Positions 32,920-41,569 of a DNA stretch of 56,300 bases are shown piece after piece. Under the pieces are notes generated by a model, which was not told the origin of the DNA, made no database searches, and was given only the letters and a program-made list of their open reading frames with translations. The first letter of the stretch is position 1. Every line of letters begins with the position of its first letter. Source of the DNA: Alphaproteobacteria bacterium (GTDB taxonomy: Bacteria; Pseudomonadota; Alphaproteobacteria; Rhodobacterales; Rhodobacteraceae); assembly GCA_030433335.1 (NCBI GenBank), contig JAUILL010000023.1, positions 1 through 56,300 on the forward strand, read 5' to 3'. Both the position numbers and the translations under genes were made by a program.

Positions 32920-33708
32920 TTACAGGCCGAAGTGCTCCAGCATCAGCTCTAGCTGCGTGTCCAGCATTCCCGCGCCATAGCGGATCTGACAGCCCGCCGC
33001 CTGCGCTGCTTGCAATAGCGCGGTTTCACGGGGCTTCATCACGATATCCGCCACAATCACCCCCGCGTGGAGGTCCGAGATATCGAGAGGAAGCGGGTCC
33101 GTTTCCGGATGTAGTCCAAGGGGCGTCGCGTTTATGACCAGATCCGCCTCTTGCAACGCGTTCGTGCCATGCGCGACGGGCAGGTCCGGTGCAAGACGCT
33201 GCACCTCTGCCGCCAATGCTGCGGCACGCCCCTTGTCCGTATCGAATATCCGCAGCGATGCAATCCCTGCACCGGCTAGGGTGATCGCAATGGCTTTGCC
33301 CGCACCGCCTGCCCCCAGCAGCAGCACATGGCGACCTACCGCATCAGCGCCATTATTCAACACGCCCTTCAGGAAACCCATGCCGTCTAGGTTGGTGGCG
33401 ACCATGCGCCCGTCGGAACGGCGTGCCACCACATTGGCCACACCGATCCGCTGTGCAGATTCCAGTACTTCGTCGGCCAACTGGAGCGCCTGTTCCTTGA
33501 GCGGCACCGAAATGACAACCCCAGCCAGATTGCGTGTGCGCTGCATGGCTCGCCAGCCAAGACCGAAATCTTCGGGGGCGTAGTGGACTGGCACCATTAC
33601 GGCATCAATGCCCCGTGCCTTCATCAGAGGGTTCAGGATTTCGGGGGTACGAACATGCGCAATGGGGTGCGCAATCATATAGAGCACCTTGGTTTGGCCG
33701 GTAATCAT
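32920..33708 (-). CDS. AroE-like (shikimate dehydrogenase family) oxidoreductase, divergent
   Basis: A 262-residue protein of the shikimate dehydrogenase fold. The substrate-domain Lys is kept (VVISVPLKEQ), as are the Asn and Asp of NVV and NLDGMGF, and the Rossmann motif is LLLGAGGAGKAIA. The N-terminal substrate motif, normally HSxSP, reads IAHVRTPEI, so both shikimate-binding Ser side chains are replaced (Val and Thr). It is therefore probably not a true shikimate enzyme. The ATG at 33708 has CAGGAG upstream. It is divergent from the tautomerase-oxidoreductase operon and shares its operator region. Such AroE-like proteins occur in catabolic clusters for quinate-like or amino acid substrates; this one is unassigned. 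Confidence 0.82.
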   Translation of the reverse strand: MITGQTKVLYMIAHPIAHVRTPEILNPLMKARGIDAVMVPVHYAPEDFGLGWRAMQRTRNLAGVVISVPLKEQALQLADEVLESAQRIGVANVVARRSDGRMVATNLDGMGFLKGVLNNGADAVGRHVLLLGAGGAGKAIAITLAGAGIASLRIFDTDKGRAAALAAEVQRLAPDLPVAHGTNALQEADLVINATPLGLHPETDPLPLDISDLHAGVIVADIVMKPRETALLQAAQAAGCQIRYGAGMLDTQLELMLEHFGL

Positions 33709-33749
33709 CTGTGGCTCCTGCAATTGTCGGGAAAATCGAGGGACCGGAA

Positions 33750-33787
33750 TTGACAGGTCCAGTTGCGTGTATATTATGTCGACATAA
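33750..33787 (+). promoter_or_regulatory. Promoter overlapped by a perfect 14-bp palindrome TTATGTCGACATAA
   Basis: TTGACA (33750-33755), 16 bp, then TATTAT (33772-33777) make a good promoter for the tautomerase gene. The palindrome TTATGTCGACATAA (33774-33787) overlaps the -10 box and start site, an ideal repressor position. Its core is the TGTCGACA shared with other promoters in the region. Confidence 0.8.
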
Positions 33788-33842
33788 GATATGCAACCTA
33801 TGCAGCGTATCGCTGCATCCCCCGAACAAAAGGAATTACCCG

Positions 33843-34034
33843 ATGCCCGTGGTCCGTGTGGAATGGCTGGCAGGTCGCAGCCGTGCGCAAAAACAGGAAC
33901 TGTCCGAGGTGTTCACCCAAGAGATGTCACGGATCGCGGGCTGCGCCCCCGAGCACACCCAGATTGTTTTTACTGATGTCGAGCGTAGCGATTGGGCAGT
34001 CGGCGGCGTTCTGAACGACACACCAAAGGGCTAA
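33843..34034 (+). CDS. 4-oxalocrotonate tautomerase family protein
   Basis: A small protein of 63 residues, MPVVRVEWLAGRSRAQKQEL, with the catalytic N-terminal Pro (after Met removal) and an Arg/Ser at the usual GRS position. Length and pattern match the 4-OT family, which interconverts keto and enol forms. The ATG at 33843 follows AAAAGGAA; the longer upstream frame would bury the Pro. Three bases separate it from the DadA-like gene, so it may handle the enol, enamine or imino-acid tautomer of that oxidation product. Confidence 0.87.
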   Translation: MPVVRVEWLAGRSRAQKQELSEVFTQEMSRIAGCAPEHTQIVFTDVERSDWAVGGVLNDTPKG

Positions 34035-34037
34035 TCC

Positions 34038-35276
34038 ATGTCCTCTGTTACCATCATTGGTGGCGGTGTCATCGGCACCGCGTCCGCGCTTGCCCTGCAG
34101 GCCGAAGGCTATGCAGTTACCCTGATTGATCCCGGTCAGATCAAGCGCGCCGCCAGCTACGGGAATTGTAGCTTGCTGGCCATTGGAGAGATTGTGCCGA
34201 TCTCACGCCCCGGTACTTTGCGCAAGGTGCCGGGGTGGCTACTGGACCCTGCCGGTCCCTTGCATGTGCGTCCCCGTTCATTGGCGACCGAACTCCCGTG
34301 GCTTGTCCGGTTTCTGTTGGCGGGTCGTCCTGCGCGGGTCAAACAAATCGCAGCGGCCATGACCCCTCTGCTGCACCGCGCTCAAGAGGATTGGGCCGCA
34401 CAACTGTCGGATGCCAATTTGTCCGAGGCGCTTGTGCAATCGGAAAACCTGATCGCGATGAACAGTCTGGCAGACTACGAGGCCGACCAGTTCGCATGGG
34501 GGCTTCGGGCCGAGCACGGCTTTTCCCACCGGTTCGTGCCCTGGTCGGAACTGCACAGCATGGAACCCTGTCTTGGCGGGCCGATCATGTGCGCGGTCGA
34601 GGCAAAGGGCTGGCTGCAATTTTCTGATCCGAGCTTTGTATTGACGCGTTTGCAGCAGCTGTTTGTGGCGCGCGGTGGCGAGTTACTGAGCGACGAGGTG
34701 ACAGGCATCGAAACGCGCGGACGGACTGCGGTGGCAGTGACCCTTGGTGGCGGTGTCCGGCGTCAGGTCGATAAGCTGGTTCTGGCAGCCGGTGCATGGA
34801 GCGGCGCTTTGGCCCGTGCCCTGGGGCTGCGTGTTCCGGTGGCCGCGCTGTGGGGATATCACCATCAGGTGGCAAACCCATCAGTCAACGTGACCAGACC
34901 GGTGCTCTATGCGAATGGGGGCTTTGTTCTGACCCCTCTGTCCAGTGGCTTGCGGATTGGCGGTACAATCGAAATCGCGGGCAAAGCGCCCAAGCCGAAT
35001 TTTGCACGCGCCGATATGCTTGCAGACAAGGCGCGCAAGGTACTGCCCGGTTTGGTGACGGCGGGCGGAGAGCAGTGGATGGGGCCGCGGCCTTTTATGC
35101 CCGATACATTGCCGGTGATTGCACCTTCGCCAGCGCAAGACAATGTGGTGCTAGCCTTTGGTCACGGGCAGGTCGGTCAGACCTTGGGGGCGACGACCGG
35201 CAAACTGGTGGCCGAGTTGGTCAGCGGGCGCAAACCCTCAGTGGATTTGGCGCCATATGCCCCGACGCGGTTCTAG
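34038..35276 (+). CDS. DadA-like FAD-dependent D-amino acid dehydrogenase (copy 1)
   Basis: A 412-residue DAO-family flavoprotein. The FAD-binding motif is VTIIGGGVIGTASALAL with a following LIDPG, and the conserved C-terminal region is GPRPFMPDTLPVIAPS then LAFGHGQVGQTLGATTGKLVAELV. The sequence AASYGNCSLLAIGEIVPISRPG is like that of DadA and the D-hydroxyproline dehydrogenase of hydroxyproline pathways. It would oxidise a D-imino or D-amino acid made by the proline-racemase-family epimerases and pass electrons to the quinone pool. Its closest relative here is the copy at 42518. Confidence 0.88.
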   Translation: MSSVTIIGGGVIGTASALALQAEGYAVTLIDPGQIKRAASYGNCSLLAIGEIVPISRPGTLRKVPGWLLDPAGPLHVRPRSLATELPWLVRFLLAGRPARVKQIAAAMTPLLHRAQEDWAAQLSDANLSEALVQSENLIAMNSLADYEADQFAWGLRAEHGFSHRFVPWSELHSMEPCLGGPIMCAVEAKGWLQFSDPSFVLTRLQQLFVARGGELLSDEVTGIETRGRTAVAVTLGGGVRRQVDKLVLAAGAWSGALARALGLRVPVAALWGYHHQVANPSVNVTRPVLYANGGFVLTPLSSGLRIGGTIEIAGKAPKPNFARADMLADKARKVLPGLVTAGGEQWMGPRPFMPDTLPVIAPSPAQDNVVLAFGHGQVGQTLGATTGKLVAELVSGRKPSVDLAPYAPTRF

Positions 35277-35279
35277 GCG

Positions 35280-35996
35280 TCAGTACTCTACGGCGACCCG
35301 CTGAGTGTGGTTCGCCATCACGTAATCCATGAACTGGCCACGGAACAGGTTGGCGTGTTCGTGCGCCAGATTTTCGATGGAGGCCCCATCGCGGCGCGCG
35401 ATCGCCTCGACCATCTGTTTGTGCTGCGCGTCCAGATCTTCGGGGGTCAGGTTCGTGGTTTGGCTTTTGAATTGGAACCGCATGTGACCAAGGCGCTTGG
35501 CCTCGTCCAAAAGTTGTCCGTAGAAACGAATCAGATAGGGGTTCCGGCAGGCCCGCGCGATGGCCATGTGGAAATCGTAGTTCCGCTCGATGTGTGGAAC
35601 CGAGTTGTTGGTCGCGATGCTCAGGCGCGACCCCTCAAGAAAGGCTTCGCGGGCGGCTTCGATCTCGGCGAGTTCGGCATCGGTGCGGTTTTCTGCGGCC
35701 AGTCGGTGGGTTGCGCGCTGTAGCAAGTCCAACGTGTCCAGAAACCGTGGCATATCCTGAAAATTGATGGGCGAGACGATGGTGGAACGGTTGGGTAAGA
35801 CTTGGACCAGCCCCTCTCCGGCCAGTTTCACCAACGCTTCGCGGATGGGCGAACGAGACAGCGAAAAGCGTTCGGCAAGGCCGACCTCGTCCAGCGCCTG
35901 TCCCGGTGCCAGATCCATTCGTAGGATGTCCTCGCGGAGTTGTTTGTAAACCTTGGCGCTGCCTGTCAGCTTCTCGGGTTTCGGTGTTTCGGCCAT
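35280..35996 (-). CDS. GntR-family regulator, FCD subfamily (paralogue B)
   Basis: A 238-residue regulator with a winged helix (VYKQLREDILRMDLAPG, LAERFSLSRSPIREALVKL, QVLPNRSTIVSPINF) and an FCD domain (NYDFHMAIARACRNPYL; KQMVEAIARRDGASIENLAHEH). It is homologous to the regulator at 25595 over its full length and has the same recognition segment LSRSPIREALV. It is divergent from the Ser/Cys epimerase gene at 36204, with a TGTCGACA site at 36098 in between, and converges on the DadA-like gene. Likely repressor of the hydroxyproline-type genes. Confidence 0.9.
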   Translation of the reverse strand: MAETPKPEKLTGSAKVYKQLREDILRMDLAPGQALDEVGLAERFSLSRSPIREALVKLAGEGLVQVLPNRSTIVSPINFQDMPRFLDTLDLLQRATHRLAAENRTDAELAEIEAAREAFLEGSRLSIATNNSVPHIERNYDFHMAIARACRNPYLIRFYGQLLDEAKRLGHMRFQFKSQTTNLTPEDLDAQHKQMVEAIARRDGASIENLAHEHANLFRGQFMDYVMANHTQRVAVEY

Positions 35997-36078
35997 GCGT
36001 GCTCACTATGTTTTCAAGATGTTCTTATATGGGGCTTCGGTTGCCCCGCCAAGGACAGCTTTTCCCGCAAGATCGAGA

Positions 36079-36105
36079 TTGACACAAGACGACAAAATGT
36101 CGACA
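36079..36105 (+). promoter_or_regulatory. TTGACA box and TGTCGACA operator upstream of the epimerase gene
   Basis: TTGACA (36079-36084) is followed 13 bp later by TGTCGACA (36098-36105) in the divergent gap between GntR paralogue B and the epimerase gene. No clear -10 box is seen. Same operator core as at four other promoters here. Confidence 0.65.
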
Positions 36106-36203
36106 GTTTTTGTGTTCTGCGTACGCGCGGCTATACCCTCCCCTGAAACTGTCCCCTAGCGGACCGCCCGCCACCCACGTGTGCGGCTTGGAGATCCTTT
36201 GAC

Positions 36204-37241
36204 ATGAGATGGCAAAAAACCCTGCAAACCATCGACGCCCATTGCGGCGGAGAGATCGGCCGCATCGTCACCAGTCAGGTGCTGGACATCCCCGGCGCCA
36301 CGATGCTGGAGCGGATGACACACATCAACACGGTAGACGACAGCCTGCGCCGTTTGTTGACCCGAGAGCCGCGCGCCTTTTCCCCGATGACCATCAATCT
36401 GTTGATGCCGCCCCTGCGTCCAGATGCGGACGCGGGCATGATCGTTCTACAAGCAGATCGCGCCCACCCAATGTCCGGTTCGAATGCGATGTGCCTGACC
36501 ACCGTTCTGCTGGAAACCGGAATGCGTCCCGCCAAAGAGGGCGAGAATATCGTGCGCCTTGATACGCCCGCAGGCTTAGTGACAGCTCGTGCGCAGATGG
36601 AAAACGGGCGCTGCACTCGGGTCAGTCTGGATATGACGCCTTCGTTTGTGCAGGAACTGGACGTTGGGATCGACACTGAACGTCATGGCCGGATCAAAGC
36701 CGACATTGCTTTCGGCGGGTGTTTCTATGCGGTGATCGACATCGATCAGCTGGGTTTCACGATCGCACCCGAAAATGCCATGCATCTGGTGAACGCAGGC
36801 ACCTACCTAAAAACCGAGCTTGAAAGTCAGGTTCCGATTCGCCATCCGGAAAATCCCGACCTGAACGCGCTGGCCTATGTGATTTTTCGTCAAAAAGAAC
36901 CTGACGGAGCCTATCGCACCTGTACGGTTCTGAAGCCTGGACGTGTCGATCGGTCTGCCTGTGGGACGGGAAGTTCTGCGCACCTAGCAACGTTGGACGC
37001 CCGTGGTCTGGCCAAGACCGGCGACGTGTTTACGACACGCTCGATCATCGGTTCGGAGTTCCGTGTCGAGCATAAGGGCACAACCAAACTGGCGAGTGGC
37101 CAGCACGCAGTTTTGCCCAATATCACCGGAAGTGCCCATATTTATGGCATGACCCAGGTCGCGCTGGACCCGACGGACCCCTACCCTCAGGGCTTCATTC
37201 TTGGGGATACCTGGGGCCCCTACGCCCATGAACTGATGTAA
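36204..37241 (+). CDS. Proline racemase superfamily protein, Ser/Cys type (copy 1)
   Basis: A 345-residue family member. The first catalytic position is Ser91 (HPMSGSNAMC) and the second Cys253 (DRSACGTGSSA). The Ser/Cys pair is reported for some hydroxyproline 2-epimerases, while Cys/Thr marks trans-3-hydroxyproline dehydratases. It begins MRWQKTLQTIDAHCGGEIGR, typical for the group. The start at 36204 follows GGAG. It precedes an amino acid ABC transporter and the DapA, DadA and aldehyde dehydrogenase genes of a hydroxyproline-type pathway, so it probably epimerises a hydroxy-L-proline to the D form. Confidence 0.87.
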   Translation: MRWQKTLQTIDAHCGGEIGRIVTSQVLDIPGATMLERMTHINTVDDSLRRLLTREPRAFSPMTINLLMPPLRPDADAGMIVLQADRAHPMSGSNAMCLTTVLLETGMRPAKEGENIVRLDTPAGLVTARAQMENGRCTRVSLDMTPSFVQELDVGIDTERHGRIKADIAFGGCFYAVIDIDQLGFTIAPENAMHLVNAGTYLKTELESQVPIRHPENPDLNALAYVIFRQKEPDGAYRTCTVLKPGRVDRSACGTGSSAHLATLDARGLAKTGDVFTTRSIIGSEFRVEHKGTTKLASGQHAVLPNITGSAHIYGMTQVALDPTDPYPQGFILGDTWGPYAHELM

Positions 37242-37263
37242 GCCACCCAGCCTGCAGTCCGGC

Positions 37264-37287
37264 GCATGGCTCGATTTCTAACCATGC
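37264..37287 (+). other. Weak hairpin after the epimerase gene
   Basis: GCATGG (37264-37269) and CCATGC (37282-37287) pair, with CCGG and CCGG on the outside. It could be a partial terminator before the transporter genes, which have their own operator sites. Nothing else is seen in this gap up to the promoter region. Confidence 0.35.
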
Positions 37288-37331
37288 TCCGGGCAATTTT
37301 CACCGATAGCGCAACCGGTCGTTTAAATTGA

Positions 37332-37383
37332 TTGACGTGACGACTTTTTGTCGACAGTCTGTATTGCAGACATAAAGTCGACA
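37332..37383 (+). promoter_or_regulatory. Promoter region with two GTCGAC operator sites before the ABC transporter
   Basis: TTGACG (37332-37337) may be a -35 box. TGTCGACA (37349-37356) and AGTCGACA (37376-37383) lie 27 bp apart, the second only 14 bp before the start codon. Between them GTCTG and CAGAC (37357-37371) form a small hairpin. The double site suggests repression of transporter synthesis by the shared regulator. Confidence 0.65.
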
Positions 37384-37396
37384 GTGAGGTATAATA

Positions 37397-38443
37397 ATGA
37401 AAATCGCTATCAAAACTCTTCTGGCTAGCACCGTTCTGACCGGTCTGGCTGCGGTATCCGCTCAGGCTCAGGTTGCTGACAACAGCCGACTGAAGACCGT
37501 TCTGGATCGGGGGTCGTTGCTTTGCACCGGACACAATGGTTCGTTCCTAGGCTTTGCTGAGGTGGATGACAAAGGCGTCTGGAAGGGGCTGGATGTTCAG
37601 CTTTGCAAGGCGCTGTCTGCGGGTCTGTTCGGAACCTCCGAAGGCCACCTAGAGATCGTGCCCGTGTCGTGGGCGCAGCGTTGGCCGGCCCTGCAGTCAG
37701 GCGATGTTGACGTTATTATCAAAACCTCTGGCTGGACCCAGAGCCGCGACACAGAGCTGAACCTAGCGTTCTCGACCCCCTACTTCATCGGGGCGTTCCA
37801 GGTGATGACGCACGCATCGCTTGGTGCGGAAAAGGTCGCGGATCTGGATGGCGGAACCATCTGTGTGAACGCCGGTACCTCGGTTGAACGGTCGATTGCC
37901 AACTATGCCCACTCCAATGGGCTGGATATCGAAATCCTGACCTACGAGAATGGCGACGAAATCCGCAATTCGTACTACGAAGGCCGCTGCGACGGTTGGG
38001 TAGAATGGGCGCCTGCCCTGGCTACCGGACGTGTCGATGCGCCCGATGGGGCTGACGCGCACGTTATCCTGCCCGACGTGATCGAGCTGGAAGCCGAAGC
38101 CATCATCATCCCCGAAGGCGACGCAGACTGGCTGGATGTTCAGAACTGGATGCTGTCCTCGTTATGGTTCGCAGAGTTGAACGGCATCACCTCGGCCAAC
38201 GTAGACGAGATGAAGGCCAACCCTGACAGCCCGCAGATCGCGACCTTCCTCGGGGTGTCTCCGGGCTATGGCACCCGTCTGGGTCTGTCCGACGACTGGG
38301 CTTACAACATGATCAAGGAAGTCGGGAACATGGGCGAAATCTATGCGCGATCGATGGGTGCGGACTCGCCCTACAAACTCGATCGTGGTGTGAACGCTCT
38401 CTATACCGAAGGTGGCGTTTTCTACCCGCTGCAGATCGATTGA
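37397..38443 (+). CDS. aapJ: General amino acid ABC transporter, periplasmic binding protein (AapJ/BztA type)
   Basis: A 348-residue binding protein with a signal peptide (MKIAIKTLLASTVLTGLAAV..., cleavage near AQA-QV). The mature part has the SBP_bac_3 pattern: LLCTGHNGSFLGFAEVDDKG, WKGLDVQLCKALSAGLFG, VSWAQRWPALQSGDVDVIIKT and DRGVNALYTEGGVFYPLQ at the end. The AapJ/BztA type is larger than most SBP_bac_3 proteins and serves broad polar amino acid importers. It captures the amino or imino acid degraded by the downstream enzymes. Confidence 0.92.
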   Translation: MKIAIKTLLASTVLTGLAAVSAQAQVADNSRLKTVLDRGSLLCTGHNGSFLGFAEVDDKGVWKGLDVQLCKALSAGLFGTSEGHLEIVPVSWAQRWPALQSGDVDVIIKTSGWTQSRDTELNLAFSTPYFIGAFQVMTHASLGAEKVADLDGGTICVNAGTSVERSIANYAHSNGLDIEILTYENGDEIRNSYYEGRCDGWVEWAPALATGRVDAPDGADAHVILPDVIELEAEAIIIPEGDADWLDVQNWMLSSLWFAELNGITSANVDEMKANPDSPQIATFLGVSPGYGTRLGLSDDWAYNMIKEVGNMGEIYARSMGADSPYKLDRGVNALYTEGGVFYPLQID

Positions 38444-38540
38444 TCTGACGCGATCAGGCTGGTCGGATGCGGCGCTCCCCCTACATCCGGCCAGCACATT
38501 CTCCCTTTCCTGATATCCATTTGTACACCCGGAGAACGGC

Positions 38541-39707
38541 ATGGTCGCACTCCTGAAGAACAGGCATGTCCGAGACGGCGCCTTGCAGGCGTTGTTCGTC
38601 GGATCAATCCTAGCGGTCTTGGCCGCACTGGCAATCACCGCCAAAACCAACATGGACGCCCAAGGGCTGACCGGTGGCTTTGCTTTTCTGGAGCGAGCAA
38701 CAGGTTGGCGTGTCGGGTTCTCGTTGATCGAGACCGACGCAACCCTGACCTATGCCGAGGCGATCCTGATCGGCGTGATGAACTCTCTTTTTCTGGGGGC
38801 GATCACGCTGCCGCTGGCCACAGTGATCGGGATCACGGTCGGGGTTATGCGGACATCGGGAAACGGGATGGCCGAACTGCTCGGGGCTATCTATGTCGAG
38901 ACCTTTCGCAACATCCCGATGATCCTGCAACTGCTGTTCTGGTACACCGTGCTGCTGGCGATGCCCTCGCCGCGCGAAGCAGAACTGCTGCTTGGTTCGG
39001 TCGCTCTGACGGGTCGGGGCTTCTACGTGCCCGGTCTGAATGTCACCGGCGGGTCGGTCTTTGCGGGGTTTGTCTGGATTGCCTTGATGATCGCGGTGAT
39101 CGTGCGCCTGACCCCGCGCCGCTGGCGCAACATCGACACCACCCGTGCCCGTCACGAAAAGCGCGCGGTCTGGTTGCTGGCTCTGCTCGGGTTCGTGGTT
39201 GCACTGTGGCTCGGCCGAATAAGCAATACCACTCTGACCAGCATTCCCGAGGCCAAGGGGCTGAACTTCAAAGGCGGCGTCCGGATTTCACCCGAATTGA
39301 TGGCCTGTATTCTGGCGATCTCGATTTATGGCGGCTCTTATATCGCTGAAATTATTCGCGCCGGTTTCAATGCCATCCCTAAAGGCCAATCCGAGGCCGG
39401 CAAGGCTCTGGGACTGTCAGTTTGGCACATATTCAGCCGTATCCGACTGCCGCTCGCGATCCGCATCGTGATGCCAACGCTGATCAACCAGTACGTCTGG
39501 CTGTTCAAAGCAACGACCGTCGGTATCGCCGTCTCCTTCACCGACTTCTTCATGGTGATCTCGACCTCGATCAATCAGGCCGGACAAACCATGGAGCTGA
39601 TTTTCATGCTGATGGGCGGCTTCTTGATCATCAACTACTCGATTGCCTGGGTGCTGAACCGCGTGAACGACGCAATCAAGCTCAAGGGCACGCAACTGAG
39701 GATCTGA
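38541..39707 (+). CDS. aapQ: General amino acid ABC transporter permease (AapQ/BztB type)
   Basis: A 388-residue membrane protein with the long AapQ/BztB architecture: an N-terminal segment before the inner-membrane permease domain, GATRWRVGFS-like ATGWRVGFSLIETDATLTY, ETFRNIPMILQLLFWY, and the EAA loop EIIRAGFNAIPKGQSEAGKALGLS. A predicted extra loop lies between the first helices and the conserved domain. It pairs with the permease encoded three bases downstream. No damage seen. Confidence 0.93.
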   Translation: MVALLKNRHVRDGALQALFVGSILAVLAALAITAKTNMDAQGLTGGFAFLERATGWRVGFSLIETDATLTYAEAILIGVMNSLFLGAITLPLATVIGITVGVMRTSGNGMAELLGAIYVETFRNIPMILQLLFWYTVLLAMPSPREAELLLGSVALTGRGFYVPGLNVTGGSVFAGFVWIALMIAVIVRLTPRRWRNIDTTRARHEKRAVWLLALLGFVVALWLGRISNTTLTSIPEAKGLNFKGGVRISPELMACILAISIYGGSYIAEIIRAGFNAIPKGQSEAGKALGLSVWHIFSRIRLPLAIRIVMPTLINQYVWLFKATTVGIAVSFTDFFMVISTSINQAGQTMELIFMLMGGFLIINYSIAWVLNRVNDAIKLKGTQLRI

Positions 39708-39710
39708 TCC

Positions 39711-40787
39711 ATGAGCGATACTTCCTTTCCTGCGCGGCCATCTGTCTTTGGCAATCTGAAAACGCGCTACTTCAATGGTCCCGTGAACAGTACAGTTACT
39801 GTGGTTCTGGCTGCTCTGGCACTCTGGGTTCTGTACGGGCTTGCCAATTGGGCTCTGGTCCATGCGGTTTGGGGTGTAGATCAGGGCGATGCCTGCCGTG
39901 CCAACCGCGATGGCGCCTGCTGGTCGATCATTGCAACCCGCTGGCGGATTGTTCTGTTCGGCCTCTACCCCTTCGAGGAACAATGGCGGTCCGGTCTGGC
40001 CTGTCTGATCATGGTGGTTGTGGCAGTTTTGTCCTGCGTCCCGTGGTTCTGGTCGGCCCGTCGTTTGCCGATCCTTTGGGTGGCTGGTTTCACGGCCTTT
40101 TACATTCTGATGCGCGGCGGCTTCTTTGGACTACCCGAGGTGGTCGAGCGCAACTGGGGTGGTCTGGCCCTGACGGTCTTCATCTTTTCCGCCGTTTGTC
40201 TGATCGGAATGCCGTTGGCGATCTGCTTTGCCCTGCTGCGTCAGTCCAGCCTGCCTTGGGTGGCCCGCGCGATGGGGTTGATCATCGATACGATCCGATC
40301 GCTACCTCTGTTGGCGATCATGTTCACCTTCGCGATCGTACTGCCCTTTGCCCTGCCAGAGTGGGCCATTGGCGAAAGCCTATATCGTGTGATCATCGGC
40401 TATTCGCTGTTCTTTGCCTGTTACCAGGCCGAGATCATCCGCGGTGGCATCCAGTCGCTGCCCTCTGGTCAGGAAGAGGCCGCCAAGGCCCTTGGTCTGG
40501 GGTACTGGCACCGCATCGGTTACATCATTCTACCGCAGGCATTCCGCAATGCGCTGCCCCCGACGATCAACCAGTTCGTCATCACCTTCAAAGAAACCAC
40601 GCTGGTGACCATCATCGGGTTCTTCGATGTGATGACCTCTGGTCGGACAGCCTCTGGTACCGCTGATTGGAGCTTCGCGACCCTCGAGATGTACGTCTTT
40701 CTCGCGCTTCTCTTCTTCGTCTTTGTCTTTTCCCTTTCGCGCTATGGCGCGTATCTCGAACGCCGTCTTGGCGTCGGGACCCGCTGA
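39711..40787 (+). CDS. aapM: General amino acid ABC transporter permease (AapM/BztC type)
   Basis: A 358-residue partner permease of AapQ. Several hydrophobic segments precede the conserved domain; [20 protein letters not shown] and the EAA loop [25 protein letters not shown], then [20 protein letters not shown] are typical. It is encoded directly between aapQ and the ATPase gene. With AapQ it forms the membrane channel for polar amino acids. Confidence 0.93.
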   Translation: MSDTSFPARPSVFGNLKTRYFNGPVNSTVTVVLAALALWVLYGLANWALVHAVWGVDQGDACRANRDGACWSIIATRWRIVLFGLYPFEEQWRSGLACLIMVVVAVLSCVPWFWSARRLPILWVAGFTAFYILMRGGFFGLPEVVERNWGGLALTVFIFSAVCLIGMPLAICFALLRQSSLPWVARAMGLIIDTIRSLPLLAIMFTFAIVLPFALPEWAIGESLYRVIIGYSLFFACYQAEIIRGGIQSLPSGQEEAAKALGLGYWHRIGYIILPQAFRNALPPTINQFVITFKETTLVTIIGFFDVMTSGRTASGTADWSFATLEMYVFLALLFFVFVFSLSRYGAYLERRLGVGTR

Positions 40788-40798
40788 AGGAGCCCAAC

Positions 40799-41548
40799 AT
40801 GCTGGACACGACACAACCTGCCATTCGCATCAGCCAGATGCACAAATACTATGGCGCCTACCATGCCCTGCGGAACATCAATCTGGAAATCGCCAAAGGC
40901 GAAAAGGTGGTGATCTGCGGTCCCTCGGGGTCGGGGAAATCCACGTTGATCCGCTGTATCAACCGTTTGGAAGAACACCAGAGCGGCGAGATCACGGTCA
41001 TGGGCACGCCGCTGGATGACAACGTCGACAATATCGACGAGATCCGCCGCGAGGCCGGAATGGTGTTCCAGAACTTCAACCTGTTTCCCCACATGTCGGT
41101 GCTGGATAACTGCACCCTTGCCCCGATGCTGTCTCGCAAAATTGATCGCACCGAGGCCGAGGCAACTGCGATGCGTTACCTGGAACGGGTCAAAATTCCC
41201 GATCAGGCGCGCAAGTTTCCCGGAGAACTGTCAGGCGGACAGCAGCAGCGTGTGGCCATCGCCCGCGCTCTGTGCATGGCCCCGGAAATCATGCTGTTTG
41301 ACGAACCCACTTCCGCCCTCGATCCCGAGATGATCTCGGAGGTTCTGGATGTGATGGTCGGCCTCGCCGAAGAGGGGATGACCATGGTGTGCGTCACACA
41401 TGAAATGGGCTTTGCCCGCCGTGTCGCGGACCGCGTCATCTTTATGGCGGATGGTCAAGTGATCGAACAGGGCACCCCCGAACAGTTTTTCGACAACCCC
41501 CAGAATGAGCGGACGAAGGCCTTCCTCAGCCAGATCGTCGGCCACTAA
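40799..41548 (+). CDS. aapP: General amino acid ABC transporter ATP-binding protein (AapP/BztD type)
   Basis: A 249-residue single ABC domain: Walker [16 protein letters not shown]-loop [17 protein letters not shown], signature [15 protein letters not shown], Walker [16 protein letters not shown] and the switch His in [12 protein letters not shown]. The ATG at 40799 follows AAGGAG. It completes the JQMP importer. The gene is followed after 21 bp by the DapA-like gene, so import and degradation are co-transcribed. Confidence 0.95.
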   Translation: MLDTTQPAIRISQMHKYYGAYHALRNINLEIAKGEKVVICGPSGSGKSTLIRCINRLEEHQSGEITVMGTPLDDNVDNIDEIRREAGMVFQNFNLFPHMSVLDNCTLAPMLSRKIDRTEAEATAMRYLERVKIPDQARKFPGELSGGQQQRVAIARALCMAPEIMLFDEPTSALDPEMISEVLDVMVGLAEEGMTMVCVTHEMGFARRVADRVIFMADGQVIEQGTPEQFFDNPQNERTKAFLSQIVGH

Positions 41549-41569
41549 TTTTCAAACCAAGGAAAGACC

